NCBI GenBank assembly: GCA_021209875.1
Contig: JAGYVD010000001.1
Location: 2,418,001 to 2,482,000, forward strand
DNA length: 64,000 nucleotides
Direction of reading: 5' to 3'
Source: Rosellinia necatrix
Taxonomy: Eukaryota; Ascomycota; Sordariomycetes; Xylariales; Xylariaceae
Shown here in pieces: positions 38,201 through 50,479 of the stretch. Made by a program: the position numbers and the translations under genes. Each line of letters begins with the position of its first letter. Positions within the stretch are counted from its first letter, which is position 1. The notes under the pieces were generated by a model. The model was not told the origin of the DNA. It searched no databases and worked only from the letters and a program-made list of their open reading frames with translations.

Positions 38201-41200
38201 ATTTTAACCTGTGTTATATAAGCTAATGTTTTTTAATTAATAATAACAAGTATTAATTTTTTATATTAAAACGTTTAATATTTTATAATTAATATATAAA
38301 CGTAATAATTTATTATTTTTTATATAAATAATATAAAAGCAGCTTAAAAAGTTAGCGTAAGCTTTATAAATTTTTTGGCTAAATTATTAAAAATATACTA
38401 TTAACAGGTTTTAGCTTTTTTAAATAATATTTTATAAAAAAGATTATATTTTAGTGTTTTTAGGTTTTAATTTAAAGTTAAGCAGTAATCTATTTTTAGC
38501 TTATATAAAAACAGGTCGTTTAAGACAGCTTTTAAAAAATATTTAAATATTTATAATAAGTTTTAAAATAATTTATCGCGAGTTTTTTAAATTTTATTTT
38601 GTTTTTAACAACAGCTTATTTAAAGTTTTTTATTATTTATTATTTATTATTTTATTAATTTTATATAGCATAGTTATATTATAATATATTATATTATTTT
38701 ATTATAACGTTATATTAAAAGCTATAGCTTTAATAGTTATAATTTTTATTAATTAATGTTTATATTATTTAATAATATTTTGCCAGAGTTAATAAAAGCT
38801 TTAAGCGTTTTTTTTTAACAGAGTTTCTATTTTAAGCCTAATTTTTATTATTTTAAAAGCTAGTTCAGCTTTTTAGCTTAAAATTTTTTTTATTTTATAT
38901 ATTTTTTGCATAGTTTTATATTTTGTTTAAAATATCTGCTGGTTTTAAAGTTTTAAAATTTACACCGGAGTAGTTCTAAAAAAGTAAAATTTTTTTAAGC
39001 TTGCGTTTTTAATAGTTAATATAGTTTTTAGCTAAATAATCTTTTATTATATTTAATTTAAAATATTTTAAGCTTATAATTTTTTTTTTTGCTGTATTTA
39101 ATTAAGTTAATTATTTTTATATTTTTGTTTCTTTAGTTTATTAGCTTTTTTTCAAGCAACATTTTTTTAATATTTAAAATATTTTAATAAGTTTTCTGCT
39201 TTATTTATTCAAAATTTAAAAACCTAGTATTTAAATTTTTAGTTGTTTAAAAATAAAAATTGTTTACGCAGGAAATTTATTAGCACGTTGTAGTAGTTAT
39301 AATATTTTTTTTTAATAATTACGTTATATTTTATATTAATAATTATTAAAAAAGCTATATATACGGTCTTTTTTAATATTTTAAAATATAATTTTAAAGC
39401 TAAATTTATTTATTAAGTTAAATTGCTGTTATATTTAGCAATAATAGCTGGTTTAAAACCTGTTATAGTTTTAAGTTTTAACTATTTTATTATTTACGTA
39501 GCAAAAATTATATTAATTAAAATATATATATCTGCTTTTATATTAGCTAAAGCTTTAATAAATAATATAAATTTATTATTTGCTACAATATAATTTATAA
39601 AAAACAGGTTTTTTTTTAGTATATTTTTTAAAAAATTAAACAGAATTTTTCTATATTATATTATATTAAGTGCTAATATTTTTTACTTAAAAAAAAAGTC
39701 TAGTTGTTTTAGGCTGTTTTTTTTTTTTTATTTACGTTCATTTTTTTTATATAATTTGTTCTTATAGTTTTTATAAAAATAATATTAACGTATATATTAT
39801 TTAATTAGTTAAAGTTGTTTTTATAACAGTAATTATTGCTATAGTATTTTTGTTTATAGCAGATAAAATATTTGCTTTTTAAAATAAAAACTTTAAATTA
39901 GTTTAATTTTAGTTTAACGTAGATTTTTATTCCGTTTTTTATTTATTTAATAGCTGTTATTTTTTTATTGTTGTTTTGTAGTTAATAAATACTTTTTAGT
40001 CGGAGACTATTTTTAGCAGCTATAATTAAAACTTTTTCTAGCTTTTTGTTTTTTTGTTTTTTTTTTTAAAGCTTTATTTTAAATAAAGTTTTTCTGCTGT
40101 TAATAATTATATAATTATATATATTTATAATAAGCAGAAAAATTTATTATATTATTATATAGCTTGTTTATATAAAGTTTATTTAAACGTTTAAGCAACT
40201 TATTATATATGTTTTATTTAAAGTTTTTAAGTTAACTTTTATTATGCTGGCTTAATAAGTAAATTTAATACAAAACAAAGTAAATTTATTGCTTATTATT
40301 ATTTTTAAGTTTTAATATTTAATTTTAGCTTTTTTATTTATTAAAGTTATTATAAAATAAAAATAAATAGTTTAATATTTTTAATTAGTTTTTAATATTA
40401 GTTTATTATAATTATTAATAATAAATAGTATAAAATTTTTAAAAGCTTTGCTTTTATATAATTAATAATATAATTAATTTTTTTAATTTATATTAAAAAT
40501 AATTGCTGTTTTTAATAAGTTTACTTTTTAAAAGTATAAACTAATATTTAAACTTTATTTTTAATTTATTTTTATTACTTTTTATTTATAAACATAAAAA
40601 TTTAGCTGTTTTAAAAGTTAATTTTTTTTTTTAATATATTATAAGTTCAGGGTTTTTAAATTAAGTTTTAGAATAGTTTTTAAACAACTATTAGGTTTAT
40701 TTAATTAAGCAGATATTATAACGATTTAGTTTTTTAAAATTTTAATTTTTTTATTAGCTTTAATTAAAGCTTAGTTTAAATCGGCTTTAATTTTTTTGGT
40801 TTTTAAGCTAAATTAATTTATTTAACGTATTATTTGCGTAAAATTATTATTAATATTATTAATTATATTAGCAACGTTTTTTAAAGTATTTTAAGCAGTG
40901 TTTATAAATAAAAAGCAGTGTTTAAATTTATAATATATGCTTTTAGAATAGTTTTAAACTAATTTTATAAACTATTAAAAGTTTATAAAGCTGTTTTATA
41001 AAAAAAACGCGCGTTTATTTTTATTTATTATTGCTGCAAAAATTATTTTTATTTATTTATTTATAATAAAATAAACAACGTTAGTTTTTATTTATTTTAT
41101 AAAGTTTTTATAAAGTTTTATAAAAGCTAGCTATATGCATGTTTTAGCTATTACTGCTAGTAGTATAATTTTAATACAAAAGTATTAATAAGTTTGTTTT

Positions 41201-41521
41201 TCTGCTTTTCTGTTTTTATTATAGCTTTTATTTTTTTAGTTAAAACGTTTAGCTGTATTAATATTATTAGTTTATATTAACAACTTTATAAACTTTAAAA
41301 ACTAGCGCTAAAGTTTACAGTAGTTATATCGGGCATTATTATATAAAGCTAGTTTATTTAAGTTATTTTTTTTAAAACGTATTTATTGCTTAACTTCTAC
41401 TAAAAAAATTAAATTATTTTTTTTTGCTATAACGTTTTAACGAATTAATTAATTAATTAATTATTTAAGCGGTTAAAAAAATTTAATATTTTTTTAAATA
41501 ACAAAAAATAAACCTTAGTTT

Positions 41522-41792
41522 TATAATAGCTGCAATAACAGCAGTTAAAACGGAGCCTAATCATATTTATATATTAAAAAAAAAAAACTAAAGTTAAAAA
41601 AAAAAAAAATTTATATACAGGGCTAACGGCCAAAATTCCTACTTATATATACTATTAGCTATTTATTATATAACTGGCTTATTATATTTACTACTTTATA
41701 TTTATACTTATTTAGCCGGGGAACTAATCAGGGGCCGCCAGGCCACTTATTCGTGCAGCCAATAAAGGCCATCATGGCTGTAGGTTATAACA
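41522..41792 (-). repeat. 5' LTR (right on map) of the 34950-41792 element
   Basis: TATAATAGC...GGTTATAACA. Its last 100 bp are less mutated than in the partner (CAGGGGCCGCCAGGCC intact), while its first 60 bp are more mutated. The differences are transitions. Confidence 0.85.
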
Positions 41793-41797
41793 CTAAT

Positions 41798-42559
41798 TTT
41801 AAAAAATATTTAACGTAGTATAATCATAGTTTTATTTTTTCATTTTTATGTTTTTAATTTAAATATATAAACTAAAATTTTTAATTATTAATAATTAAAT
41901 AGCTTTAATTATAATATTTAAAAGTTTTTAAAGTTGCTGTTAAATAAACTTTTTATTTTATTAAATTTATTTATAAAAATACTGCGATTAAATTAAATAA
42001 TTATATTTATTAAGCTTTTATAATATATTATTAAACTTTTTAAATATAAAAAGCTTTTTATATAAAAATAAAAAATAAAGATAGCTGCGTTATTTCTTTT
42101 AAGTTTTAAAAGTAATTATATAATTATTTTATAATTTTATATTAAATATCTGCTATTATATTAATTATAATATCTAATTTTTATTATTATTAGTTTTTAT
42201 TTATTAAAATATAATATTATATTAGTTTTTATATATAATATTATAGAAAATATATTTATAAATTCTTTTAGTATTAAATAATATTTCATATAACTATAAC
42301 AAAAAGTTTATAATATTACTTAACATTTTATAAAGTTTTAATTGTTAAACTTATAAAAGTTAAGCTTTTTTAAACATTAGCTGTAAAATTTTTAGCTATA
42401 TAATTTTAAGCTGTTTAAATATTATATTTATAGTTAAAATAGCAGTATTTATAATTAAAAGCTGTTTAAACGTAGTTTAAATATAATAAAAAATATTAGC
42501 GGTTTAATAATAAATATTAAAATTATTATTTTATTATTAAATGTTTACATAGTTATAGA
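41798..42559. mobile_element. AT-rich relic between two LTR elements
   Basis: About 760 bp, with isolated GC dinucleotides only. No frame or repeat end was recognised. It is the sequence into which the neighbouring elements inserted, itself probably an older repeat. Confidence 0.5.
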
Positions 42560-42780
42560 TGACTGGTCCTTCCTGCGGCGTGCGTGGCACGCGCAGGACA
42601 TCTGTACACCTGTTGCTAACTAGTGCGCACAGACCAGACCTACCTTATATACCTGCATTTAGCCAGAATTCTAATAAGCTAATTTTTTCTACTTATTTTT
42701 TTTTTTTTTTTTATAAATTTTTTGTATAATATATTATTTATTGCTAAAGCTTTAACTTTTTATTTATAACTAGTGTAACA
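42560..42780 (+). repeat. 5' LTR of the 42560-47388 element
   Basis: Starts TGACTGGTCC and ends AGTGTAACA. The first 100 bp are GC-rich (CTGCGGCGTGCGTGGCACGC) and look unmutated; the second half has decayed to A/T. Confidence 0.8.
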
Positions 42781-45700
42781 ATTTATAAATTATTTAATTT
42801 ATTTTTAAAACATTAAAACTATTTTTTTAAATATTTTTTATTAACCGATTTTAAAATAGCTTTTATTATAAAAGCTAAAAGTAGTTAAAAACAAGCTAAA
42901 ATTTTAGCACGTTAAAAAATAATTTTGTTTTGCACAGCATTTAAATTTTTTAATTATTTTGTCCGTAAAGCTTTTAATAACATGTATAAAATTAAATATA
43001 TTTAATTTAGCTTTAAAAACCTGTTATAATATAATTTATTATAAAAATTAAAAATAAAACTAATATTAGCGGTTAAAAACTATTAATAAAGCTAGCTTTA
43101 AAATTTTTTTATAAATTTAAAACTTTAAATTTAAAAAATATTATATAAAAAACAAGCAAGTTTTTTTTAAAGCTGTTAGTTTATTAATATAATAGTTTAT
43201 AAGCCTAGCTGTTAAAAATAAACAAACTGTTTTTTTATAAAAACTAATTATAAAAAAAAATGTTTTAGCTTAGTTAAACAATAAAAAACTAATTAATTTT
43301 AAAATATTTATTAATTTAGCTTAAATATTTTTATTGCTGCTGTTTTATTTAATAAAATAAAATTTTAAATATATATATTAATAATATTTTAATAAATAAT
43401 AACAGATTATTACTTTTTATATAATATATTATAAAATAAATAAAATCGCTTTTAAATAAATTAAAAATTTAAAATATATGCGATTTAATTAAACAAAAAT
43501 TAGAAAAAATATAAAAAAACTTAAAAACTAGACTATAAAATTAAAAATAATATAAAGTTATTTTATTAACTTATAAAAAATTATACTAAAGCTTAATAAA
43601 AATTAAAAAGCTATGTTAAACTGTTTTTATAAACTTTTATATTTAAACTAAAAAAGCTTTAATAATGCTGCTATAAACCGCGTTATAATTAAACTTAAAA
43701 TAATAACTAAAAAATAAAACTGTTTATAAAATTTTTATATAAATTAAACTAATAAATAGTTAATTTATTTAATTAAATATAAAATATATTTATTTTAAAA
43801 GTTTTTAAAAAATCTTATAAATTTATTAAAATTTTAAAAATAAATTTTATAATAAAACTATAAAAACAAAATTAATTTTAAAATTTAATGTTATAATATA
43901 ATAAATTATTTAAAAGTTAATATAAACTAGTTTATAAATAATTTTATAAAAATAAGCAATATTAAATTTTATTTTATTAAAAAGCTTTAAAAATTTTAAT
44001 TTTTATTTATTAAACAAATATTTTAATATAATTATAACATTTAAAAACTTAATATAATATTTATATAATATTTATAAAAATATAAACATATTAAAAAAAC
44101 AAAAGCTAAATATAAAGTATTAAATTTTAACAAGTATTTTTATTTAAATTTATTTAATTTAAAATAAACTTTATAAAATTTATTAAAAAACATGTTTTAA
44201 TAAAACTAAATAAAAAAAGTTTAAAAATAAATTGTTTTTATAACTTGCAACTAAAACAATTTTAAATATTTTAAAAATTAATAAATTTTAATATATATAT
44301 AAAATATTATATATAAATAGCCTACTATTTATTAATTAATAACTAAAAGCGTATTAACGCCTGTAAAACAAAACTTTTAAAAATATAATATATATCTAAT
44401 ATAATTATATTTTTATAATGCCTGTTAAAAATAAATATCTGCTTTATTTACGTCGTTATTAATAAATTAAAACTAAACGTTTAAATTATTAATTAAAAAA
44501 TAAAACAGCTAATTATAAAAAGTAAATATTTTATTATAAACCGAAAATATATATTATTAAAAATTATTTTTAAAACTTTTAACTAAATATAATATAACGC
44601 CTATGTTAATATTATTATAAACAAATATAAACTAATTTTTATTATAATATTAAAAAACCATTTTAATATTAAAATAAAAATAAATAAATTTAAAACAAAT
44701 AAACTTTTTTTAAAGCTAGTATTACTGTTTATAAATAAAAAATATAATAAATAATTATTTAAGTAATAAATTTTATTATATATATATATTTTATATAATA
44801 ACAGATTATTTTTAACAAGGTATAACGTATTTAAAAATATAAAAGCAGGTATATATATATATATAAACATATTTTTATTAAAAACTAATAAAGCTATTTA
44901 ATCTATTAATTATAAAGAAGTTTAAACAATAAATAATTATTAAATATAATAGAAAATCGGGTCAGAAAATTAATATAATATTATAATTAACTTTAAAAAT
45001 ATATAATAGAACTTTTAAAAACGTTTTTATTAATATATTAAATATAAACTATAAAGTTATAATTAAAAAAATAGTTTAAACTATATAATATGTTATTAAA
45101 CGTAAAATAATATATTTTAGTTGTTTTTCTAACTTATTAAAAATTATAAATATAATTATATGTTAATAATAAATAAAGCAAAAACTTAGTTGCAACATTT
45201 AAAATATTAAAAAACGCTAACTAATAAAATTATAATATTAAATTTAATAAAAAAAAAACATTAAAAGAAAATGCTGCAGCAAATATTTTTAAAAATATGC
45301 CGCTAAAAAAAAAAAGAACGACCTAACTTAAAATTATTTAAAAAAATAGAAAAAACTTAAAAAACTATTTTTTTATTAAAAATAAAACCGATTTTAAAAA
45401 AGTTTTATAAAAATTTAATATTAATAGACTTTACTATATAAAAAAAATAGTATAAGCTAGTATAAAAAAAAACCTAATATTTAAATCGCTATTTTTAATA
45501 CTACTACGTTTATAACTTTAATAAAAAAAAACTAAAGCGTTAACAAAATATAAATCATTAGTATTTATTAAATTAAAAAACTAATAAAGAGAAAAAAAAA
45601 AAAATAAATAAAAATAAAAAATAAAAACAAGCTAAAACAAAAAGCGTTAGAACTTATATTTTTAAAATACAGTTACTGCTTATTTAAATAAATATAAAAC

Positions 45701-47149
45701 TAGAAAACTAATATTAAAAAAATATTAATAGTTTAAACTACTATTAATTTTTAATTATATGTAATAATATTTAATAATAAATTTTAAACAAATGCTTAAA
45801 AATAAGCATAAATATAATAATATGTTAATTATAATAAACCGCTTAAAAAACAAGAATATTTTTATATAATATAAGCTATAACAACTAATAGAGTAAAAAT
45901 ATATTATAAAAGCTTATTTAAAATATTTAAAATATTTATAATTATAATATTAAATAAAAACTAGAATTTATTTTAGTTTTTATTAATAAATTATATAAAT
46001 TAATAAATATATAATATATGTTAGGTTTTATAAAATATTATAAAATTATTAAACAAATAAAAATAATAAATAAACATTTTAATTAATAATTAAAACTTTA
46101 TATTAATTATTATTAAAACAACTATTTAAAACAAATCCTAGCAATAAACTACTTTTAAATATTATTATTTTATAAATCTATAAAATTATTACTATATAAA
46201 ATAACAATAAAATTTTAATATTTTTAATTTTTATTAAAAAATAAAACAGCTATAAAAAACTAAAAAACTATTAGTTAAAAAAATTTAAAACAAAAGCATA
46301 AAACAAAGTATTAAAAATAATTTATTTTATAAACTTTATTAAAAATATTTAAAACAAACTTAAATATAAATAATAAAACAAGCTAATTATAAATAATAAA
46401 ACTTTGATTTTAATATAAAGAACTATATATTAACATAAAAAATAATTATAGAAAATAAACCGTTTGTTTAATAAACTAAACTATTTCATAATTTAATAAA
46501 ATTTAAAATAATTAATAAAAACAAAAATATATTTATTTTAAAAATATTATTTAATTAAAAATTAATAAACTAATATTATGCTATTTAATTATAATTATAT
46601 TTAAGTAATTTATTATTAAAATAAAAAACTAAGAACTTAGATAAAAACTAGTTAAACTATGAAAGAAAAAAATTATTAAAAAATTAAAGCTTTAAAAATA
46701 TATTATAAAAGCTATAATATTAAATTAATTAAATAAATTAAAATATTAATAATAAATAATATTTAATAAAATTTGTAAAAATAATATAAAATTATTTAAA
46801 AAATTTATAATATAAATCTAAAAGCAGCAGAACATTTAATAAAATTAAATAATTAATTATAAGCTATAAAAAAACAAGTTTAATATAATATATAAAAATA
46901 ATAATAAAGCTATATAAAAATTATAATAAAATAAAAATAAAAATAAGTATAAACTAAAACAAATATAAAAAGAATAATATAATATGAAAAACTTATATAA
47001 TAATTTAATAATATAAAAGCTTAAAAATATTATATAAATAAATATTTAAAATAATTTTTTTATTAAAAATATTATATAAAAATTATATGTTTAAAACTTA
47101 ATCATGTTTTATAAACAAGCTATTTTTTTAAAAAAAAAAAAATTATAAA

Positions 47150-47388
47150 TACCTAGTCTTTTTTATAACATGCATAACACGCGTAGAACATCTATATATT
47201 TATTGTTAACTAAAACATATAAACTAGCTATAACGCACAGACTAAACCTACCTTATACATTTGCACTTAGCTAGAATTCTAGTAGGCTAATTCCTCCCAT
47301 TTATTCTTTTTTTTTTTATCTGTAGATTTTTGTATAATATATCACTTATTGCTGGAGCCTTGACTTCTTATTTATAACTGGTGCAACA
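47150..47388 (+). repeat. 3' LTR of the 42560-47388 element
   Basis: Starts TACCTAGTC and ends GGTGCAACA. In the first 34 bases aligned with the 5' LTR, all but one difference is G-to-A or C-to-T. The second half is less mutated than in the 5' LTR (CTGGAGCCTTGACTTC). It has about 20 extra bases near 47215. Confidence 0.8.
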
Positions 47389-47523
47389 ACTATTAACATG
47401 TTATTATAGCATATATATATATTTTTATATATTATTTATTAAAACAGCTTTTGTTTAATAACTAATAAAAGCTATATCTTAGCTTAGCTGGCCAGCTGGC
47501 CGGCTAAGCTAGGCTAAGCTAAG
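47389..47523 (-). mobile_element. Inverted host copy of the TGTTAGAGTAGG family, distal piece
   Basis: The reverse complement matches about 48170-48345 inside the adjoining element (ATTAAACAAAAGCTGTTTTA versus ATTAAACAAAGGCTGTTTTA, then ATAATATATAAAAA). It is one half of the host sequence split by the 47524-50479 insertion. Confidence 0.75.
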
Positions 47524-47779
47524 TGTTAGAGTAGGCAAGGGGTGCCAGGCTTGGCACTACCAGTTGCTTTACTGTAAGATTAGATAAGGTGGCCTAGGCC
47601 ACCTGGGCTAGACCTACTTAGGCTAGGCCCACCTATCTACTTCTACTAGTAAGTGGAATTTTAAGACTGCATTTAGAATTTTATTATTTTTATTATTAAC
47701 TATATATAATACTATAATATAAACCAGTATACTGTAAATATAGCTATTTACACCTTTATACTTTTAACTAGACAAATTA
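47524..47779 (+). repeat. 5' LTR of the 47524-50479 element
   Basis: Starts TGTTAGAGTAGGC and ends CTAGACAAATTA. It differs from the 3' LTR mainly by C-to-T and G-to-A changes, concentrated after position 47650. Confidence 0.85.
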
Positions 47780-48280
47780 AATTAGTGCTTCTGTAACGAT
47801 TGGACTAAGGGTACTATTTTAAGCAGCTTTTGCAAACTATTTACTTAGGTCTTGCGGTCAAAAACGGCTTTTTTGCTCTGCGGCAGTTTATATTGCGCGG
47901 CTAAATACGAAAGAACTAATAAAATTAGCTGCAGATTACGTTGTTTTATCAACTAGTTAAGTTTTTAATTAACTAACTGATTAATTAAAGCCCTGGATTT
48001 ATCGATTTTAGCTAGTTTTACTAATTTTATCGTTTTTATTAATTTCATCGTTTTTATTAATTTTATCGTTTTTAGCGTTTCTAGCTAGATCTATTAATTT
48101 TAGCTAATTTAATTACACTACTGATTTTACCGACTTTAGCTTTAATTAACTTAGCTTATTTTAGCTTAGCCTATTTTATTTTATTTAGCCGACCGATTTA
48201 ACTTAGTTTAGCCTAGCTTAACCTAGCTTAGCTAACTAACCGGCTAACTTAGCTAAATTATAGCTTTTATTAGTTATTAA

Positions 48281-48420
48281 ACAAAGGCTGTTTTAATAGA
48301 TAATATATAAAAAGGTGTAAATATGCTATAAAAACGCGTTAATAGCTTAAACAAAGGCTGTTTTAATAGATAATATATAAAAAGGTGTAAATATGCTATA
48401 AAAACGCGTTAATAGCTTAA
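48281..48420. repeat. Perfect 70-bp tandem duplication
   Basis: Two identical 70-bp units (ACAAAGGCTGTTTTAATAGA...CGCGTTAATAGCTTAA) at 48281-48350 and 48351-48420, followed by the first bases of a third. The inverted host copy (47389-47460) shows only one unit. Confidence 0.95.
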
Positions 48421-50183
48421 ACAAAAAATACGATAAATTAGCTGCAGATATTACTAAATTAAAAGTATTTTATGTCGAGTTATAAGCTACAACTAAATCT
48501 TTTAACTTAAAAGTAAATGCTTTAAATATAAAACTAAGCTTTTTAAAGTTAAAAGTAGGCTTTATAAATAACCGTTTAGACTTATTAATCGGTTGTATAT
48601 AAAATAGCAATAGTTTTAAAAACTAAACAAGCAATTAAACTAAAACAGCTTAAGCTAATAAGTTTAAAACTAATAATTTTACTAAAGCTAATAACTTTTC
48701 TAAAGCTAATAACATTAGCCTGGAGATTTTACCTGTAAAGCTTTTAGCTACTAAAAATATTAGTGTTAGCTTTTTTTTTTATAAATACTGCAGCTTTAGT
48801 TAATCCGGCTATGTATTATAAACTAGTTATATATTTAATTATTAATATAGCTATGTATTTTATTCATAATCCAGCTAATTTAATTAATTAAATGCTTAAT
48901 TATTTTAACGATCCAGCTTATCAAGCTAGTTGTTTTAATTTAGTTAATCAGGCTAGCTAATTTAACCTAGTTAATTAAGCTAGTTAATTTAATCCAGCTA
49001 ATCAAACTAGCTAATTTAATATAATTAACCAAACTAGTTAGTTTAATCAGGTTAATCTAACTAATTAAAGCTTTAAATATACCGCTTGTTTAAAAGCTTT
49101 AAACATAATGTAATGGAAAAACGGAACCGTTAATCCACCTGCAGTTATGTTGGTATATATGCGTACTACTCTGTGACACATAAGCTATTTTAACTTTAGT
49201 TATCCCGACCTAGCGGATATTAAGATAATAACTACTAGAAGTAACGTTATTTATACGGATATTTAGTTGTTTATAAACAAACTGCGGGCTTTAGTTAAAA
49301 AGCAACACGTTTTTAGCTAAATTTTTAGCTGGATTAATTGTTTATTATATAGCTAAGCTTTAAAATAATAAAACAGCAAATTGCCAGCTAATTAACAGTA
49401 TATTTTATATAAAGCTAGCTTAAATAAAATTATTGCAGCTTTAAAAAACTGTTTTAAAATATAGTTTAAACGTGCTATATGTTTATTTATAATTAACAAC
49501 TTGTTTTTATATAATATAGCTAAAAATAAATATATAATGTTTTAATTTATATAACGCAAGTTATAATATATATAAGCTAATAAAACTTTTAAAAAAAAAT
49601 AATTTTAATTAGTTAAAAGTTATAATAATTATTTAAAACTAATAAAAAAAACTTATTTTTAATTATATAAAAAAGCTAAAAGCTAAAAAAACTTTAAAAA
49701 ACTATATAAAAAAATCGAACAGGCCTATAATAGCTTTAAACAAAAAGCTGAACGTTTTTATAGCTTTAGCCCTAGTTTTAACTTTAGCTTTAGCTATAGC
49801 TTTAGTTTAAACAAGTAAAAATATTAATAACAACTATATAAACAAAATAACTTTTAAAATATTAAAAGCTCCAACTATTTTAGTAAAGCTAGTAGTTTTA
49901 TTAGTTTTAATATACGTAGCTAAAACTGTAAAAAAACTAAAGGCGGCCGGAACTGCAACCAGAACGGCAGCTGCAGCTAAACCGGCAGAATTCCCGATTA
50001 AAAAAATAATTAACTAGCATGCTAGCTAAATAACGGTTTGTTTTTATTGCGTTTTTATATAAATTAGCACTTAAAAAAGCTTAAGGCCAAGTTAAAGCTT
50101 TAAAACTAAGTAGAAAGTTTAAGACCTAGTAGATTAAACCAATAGAATTTTAAATAATTAATTAGCTAGCTGCTGCTAAATAG
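48421..50183 (+). pseudogene. Gag-like pseudogene of an LTR retrotransposon
   Basis: Downstream of the leader, frames read as coding text broken by stops. The start (about 48429-48600) resembles a leucine-rich coiled coil (KYDKLAADITKLK). The middle (about 49180-49400) reads FNFSYPDLADIKI and LFINKLRALVKK in the style of retroelement Gag. The stops there are TAA and TAG where CAA or CAG would be expected, as RIP produces. The end (49927-49980) has a Cys/Asn/Gly-rich string before a stop; it is not a clear CCHC knuckle. The first and middle parts are in different frames, so an indel has occurred. Confidence 0.5.
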
Positions 50184-50223
50184 TTGCTAAAAACAGCAAC
50201 TGCTTTTTAAGTGCCCGGCATTT

Positions 50224-50479
50224 TATTAGAGTAGGCAAAAGGTGCCAGGCTTGGCACCACTAGTTGCCCTACTATAAGATTAAATAAAGTGGCCCAGGCT
50301 ACCTGGGCTAGACCCACTTAGGCTAGGCCCACCCACCTACCTGTACTAGTAGGTGGAATTCTAGGACTGCACCTAGAATTCCACCATCTTTATCACTAAC
50401 TACATATAACACCACAATACAGACCAGTATACTGCAAATACAGCTATTTACAGCTTCATACCCCTGACCAGACATATCA
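50224..50479 (+). repeat. 3' LTR of the 47524-50479 element, nearly unmutated
   Basis: Starts TATTAGAGTAGGC and ends CAGACATATCA. It retains GC-rich runs such as CTAGGCCCACCCACCTACC that are T/A-converted in the 5' LTR. Confidence 0.85.

Larger units (their letters stand above)
34950..41792 (-). mobile_element. Complete LTR retrotransposon relic, minus strand, TSD CTAAT
   Basis: Two 269-271-bp LTRs enclose 6.3 kb. CTAAT precedes the left LTR (34945-34949) and follows the right one (41793-41797), a perfect 5-bp target duplication. The interior is T-rich on the plus strand. A pyrimidine run CCCCCCTCTGC lies directly after the left LTR at 35221, which on the minus strand is a polypurine tract (GCAGAGGGGGG) next to the 3' LTR. 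The element therefore reads on the minus strand. All frames are destroyed by stops, so I could not place gag or pol or decide the superfamily. Confidence 0.85.
42560..47388 (+). mobile_element. LTR retrotransposon relic, 4.8 kb
   Basis: Direct LTRs at 42560-42780 and 47150-47388 enclose 4.4 kb of A-rich plus strand. A 13-A run (47130-47142) just before the right LTR could be a RIP-altered polypurine tract, which supports plus orientation. The flanking 5 bp (ATAGA and ACTAT) do not match, so no target duplication is seen. The interior frames are closed. The frame at 44601-44870 (-) is low-complexity. Confidence 0.75.
47524..50479 (+). mobile_element. Short LTR retrotransposon (TGTTAGAGTAGG family), TSD CTAAG
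   Basis: Two 256-bp LTRs (47524-47779, 50224-50479) enclose 2.44 kb. CTAAG at 47519-47523 and 50480-50484 is a perfect 5-bp target duplication. The interior is much less degraded than the surrounding DNA. It holds a leader, a degenerate TTAGC/TTAATT-rich stretch (47940-48270), a perfect 70-bp tandem duplication and a gag-like pseudogene. There is no room for a full pol, so it is either non-autonomous or a deletion derivative. Confidence 0.85.

Noticed and set aside
44601..44870. 89-codon minus-strand frame
   Set aside because: Same low-complexity character, inside a retroelement relic.
42555..47393. Target duplication for the 42560-47388 element
   Set aside because: ATAGA and ACTAT are not the same; resemblance of one to the reverse complement of the other is expected in A/T-rich DNA.
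48281..48420. CRISPR-like array
   Set aside because: Two contiguous identical units without spacers, in a eukaryotic retroelement context.
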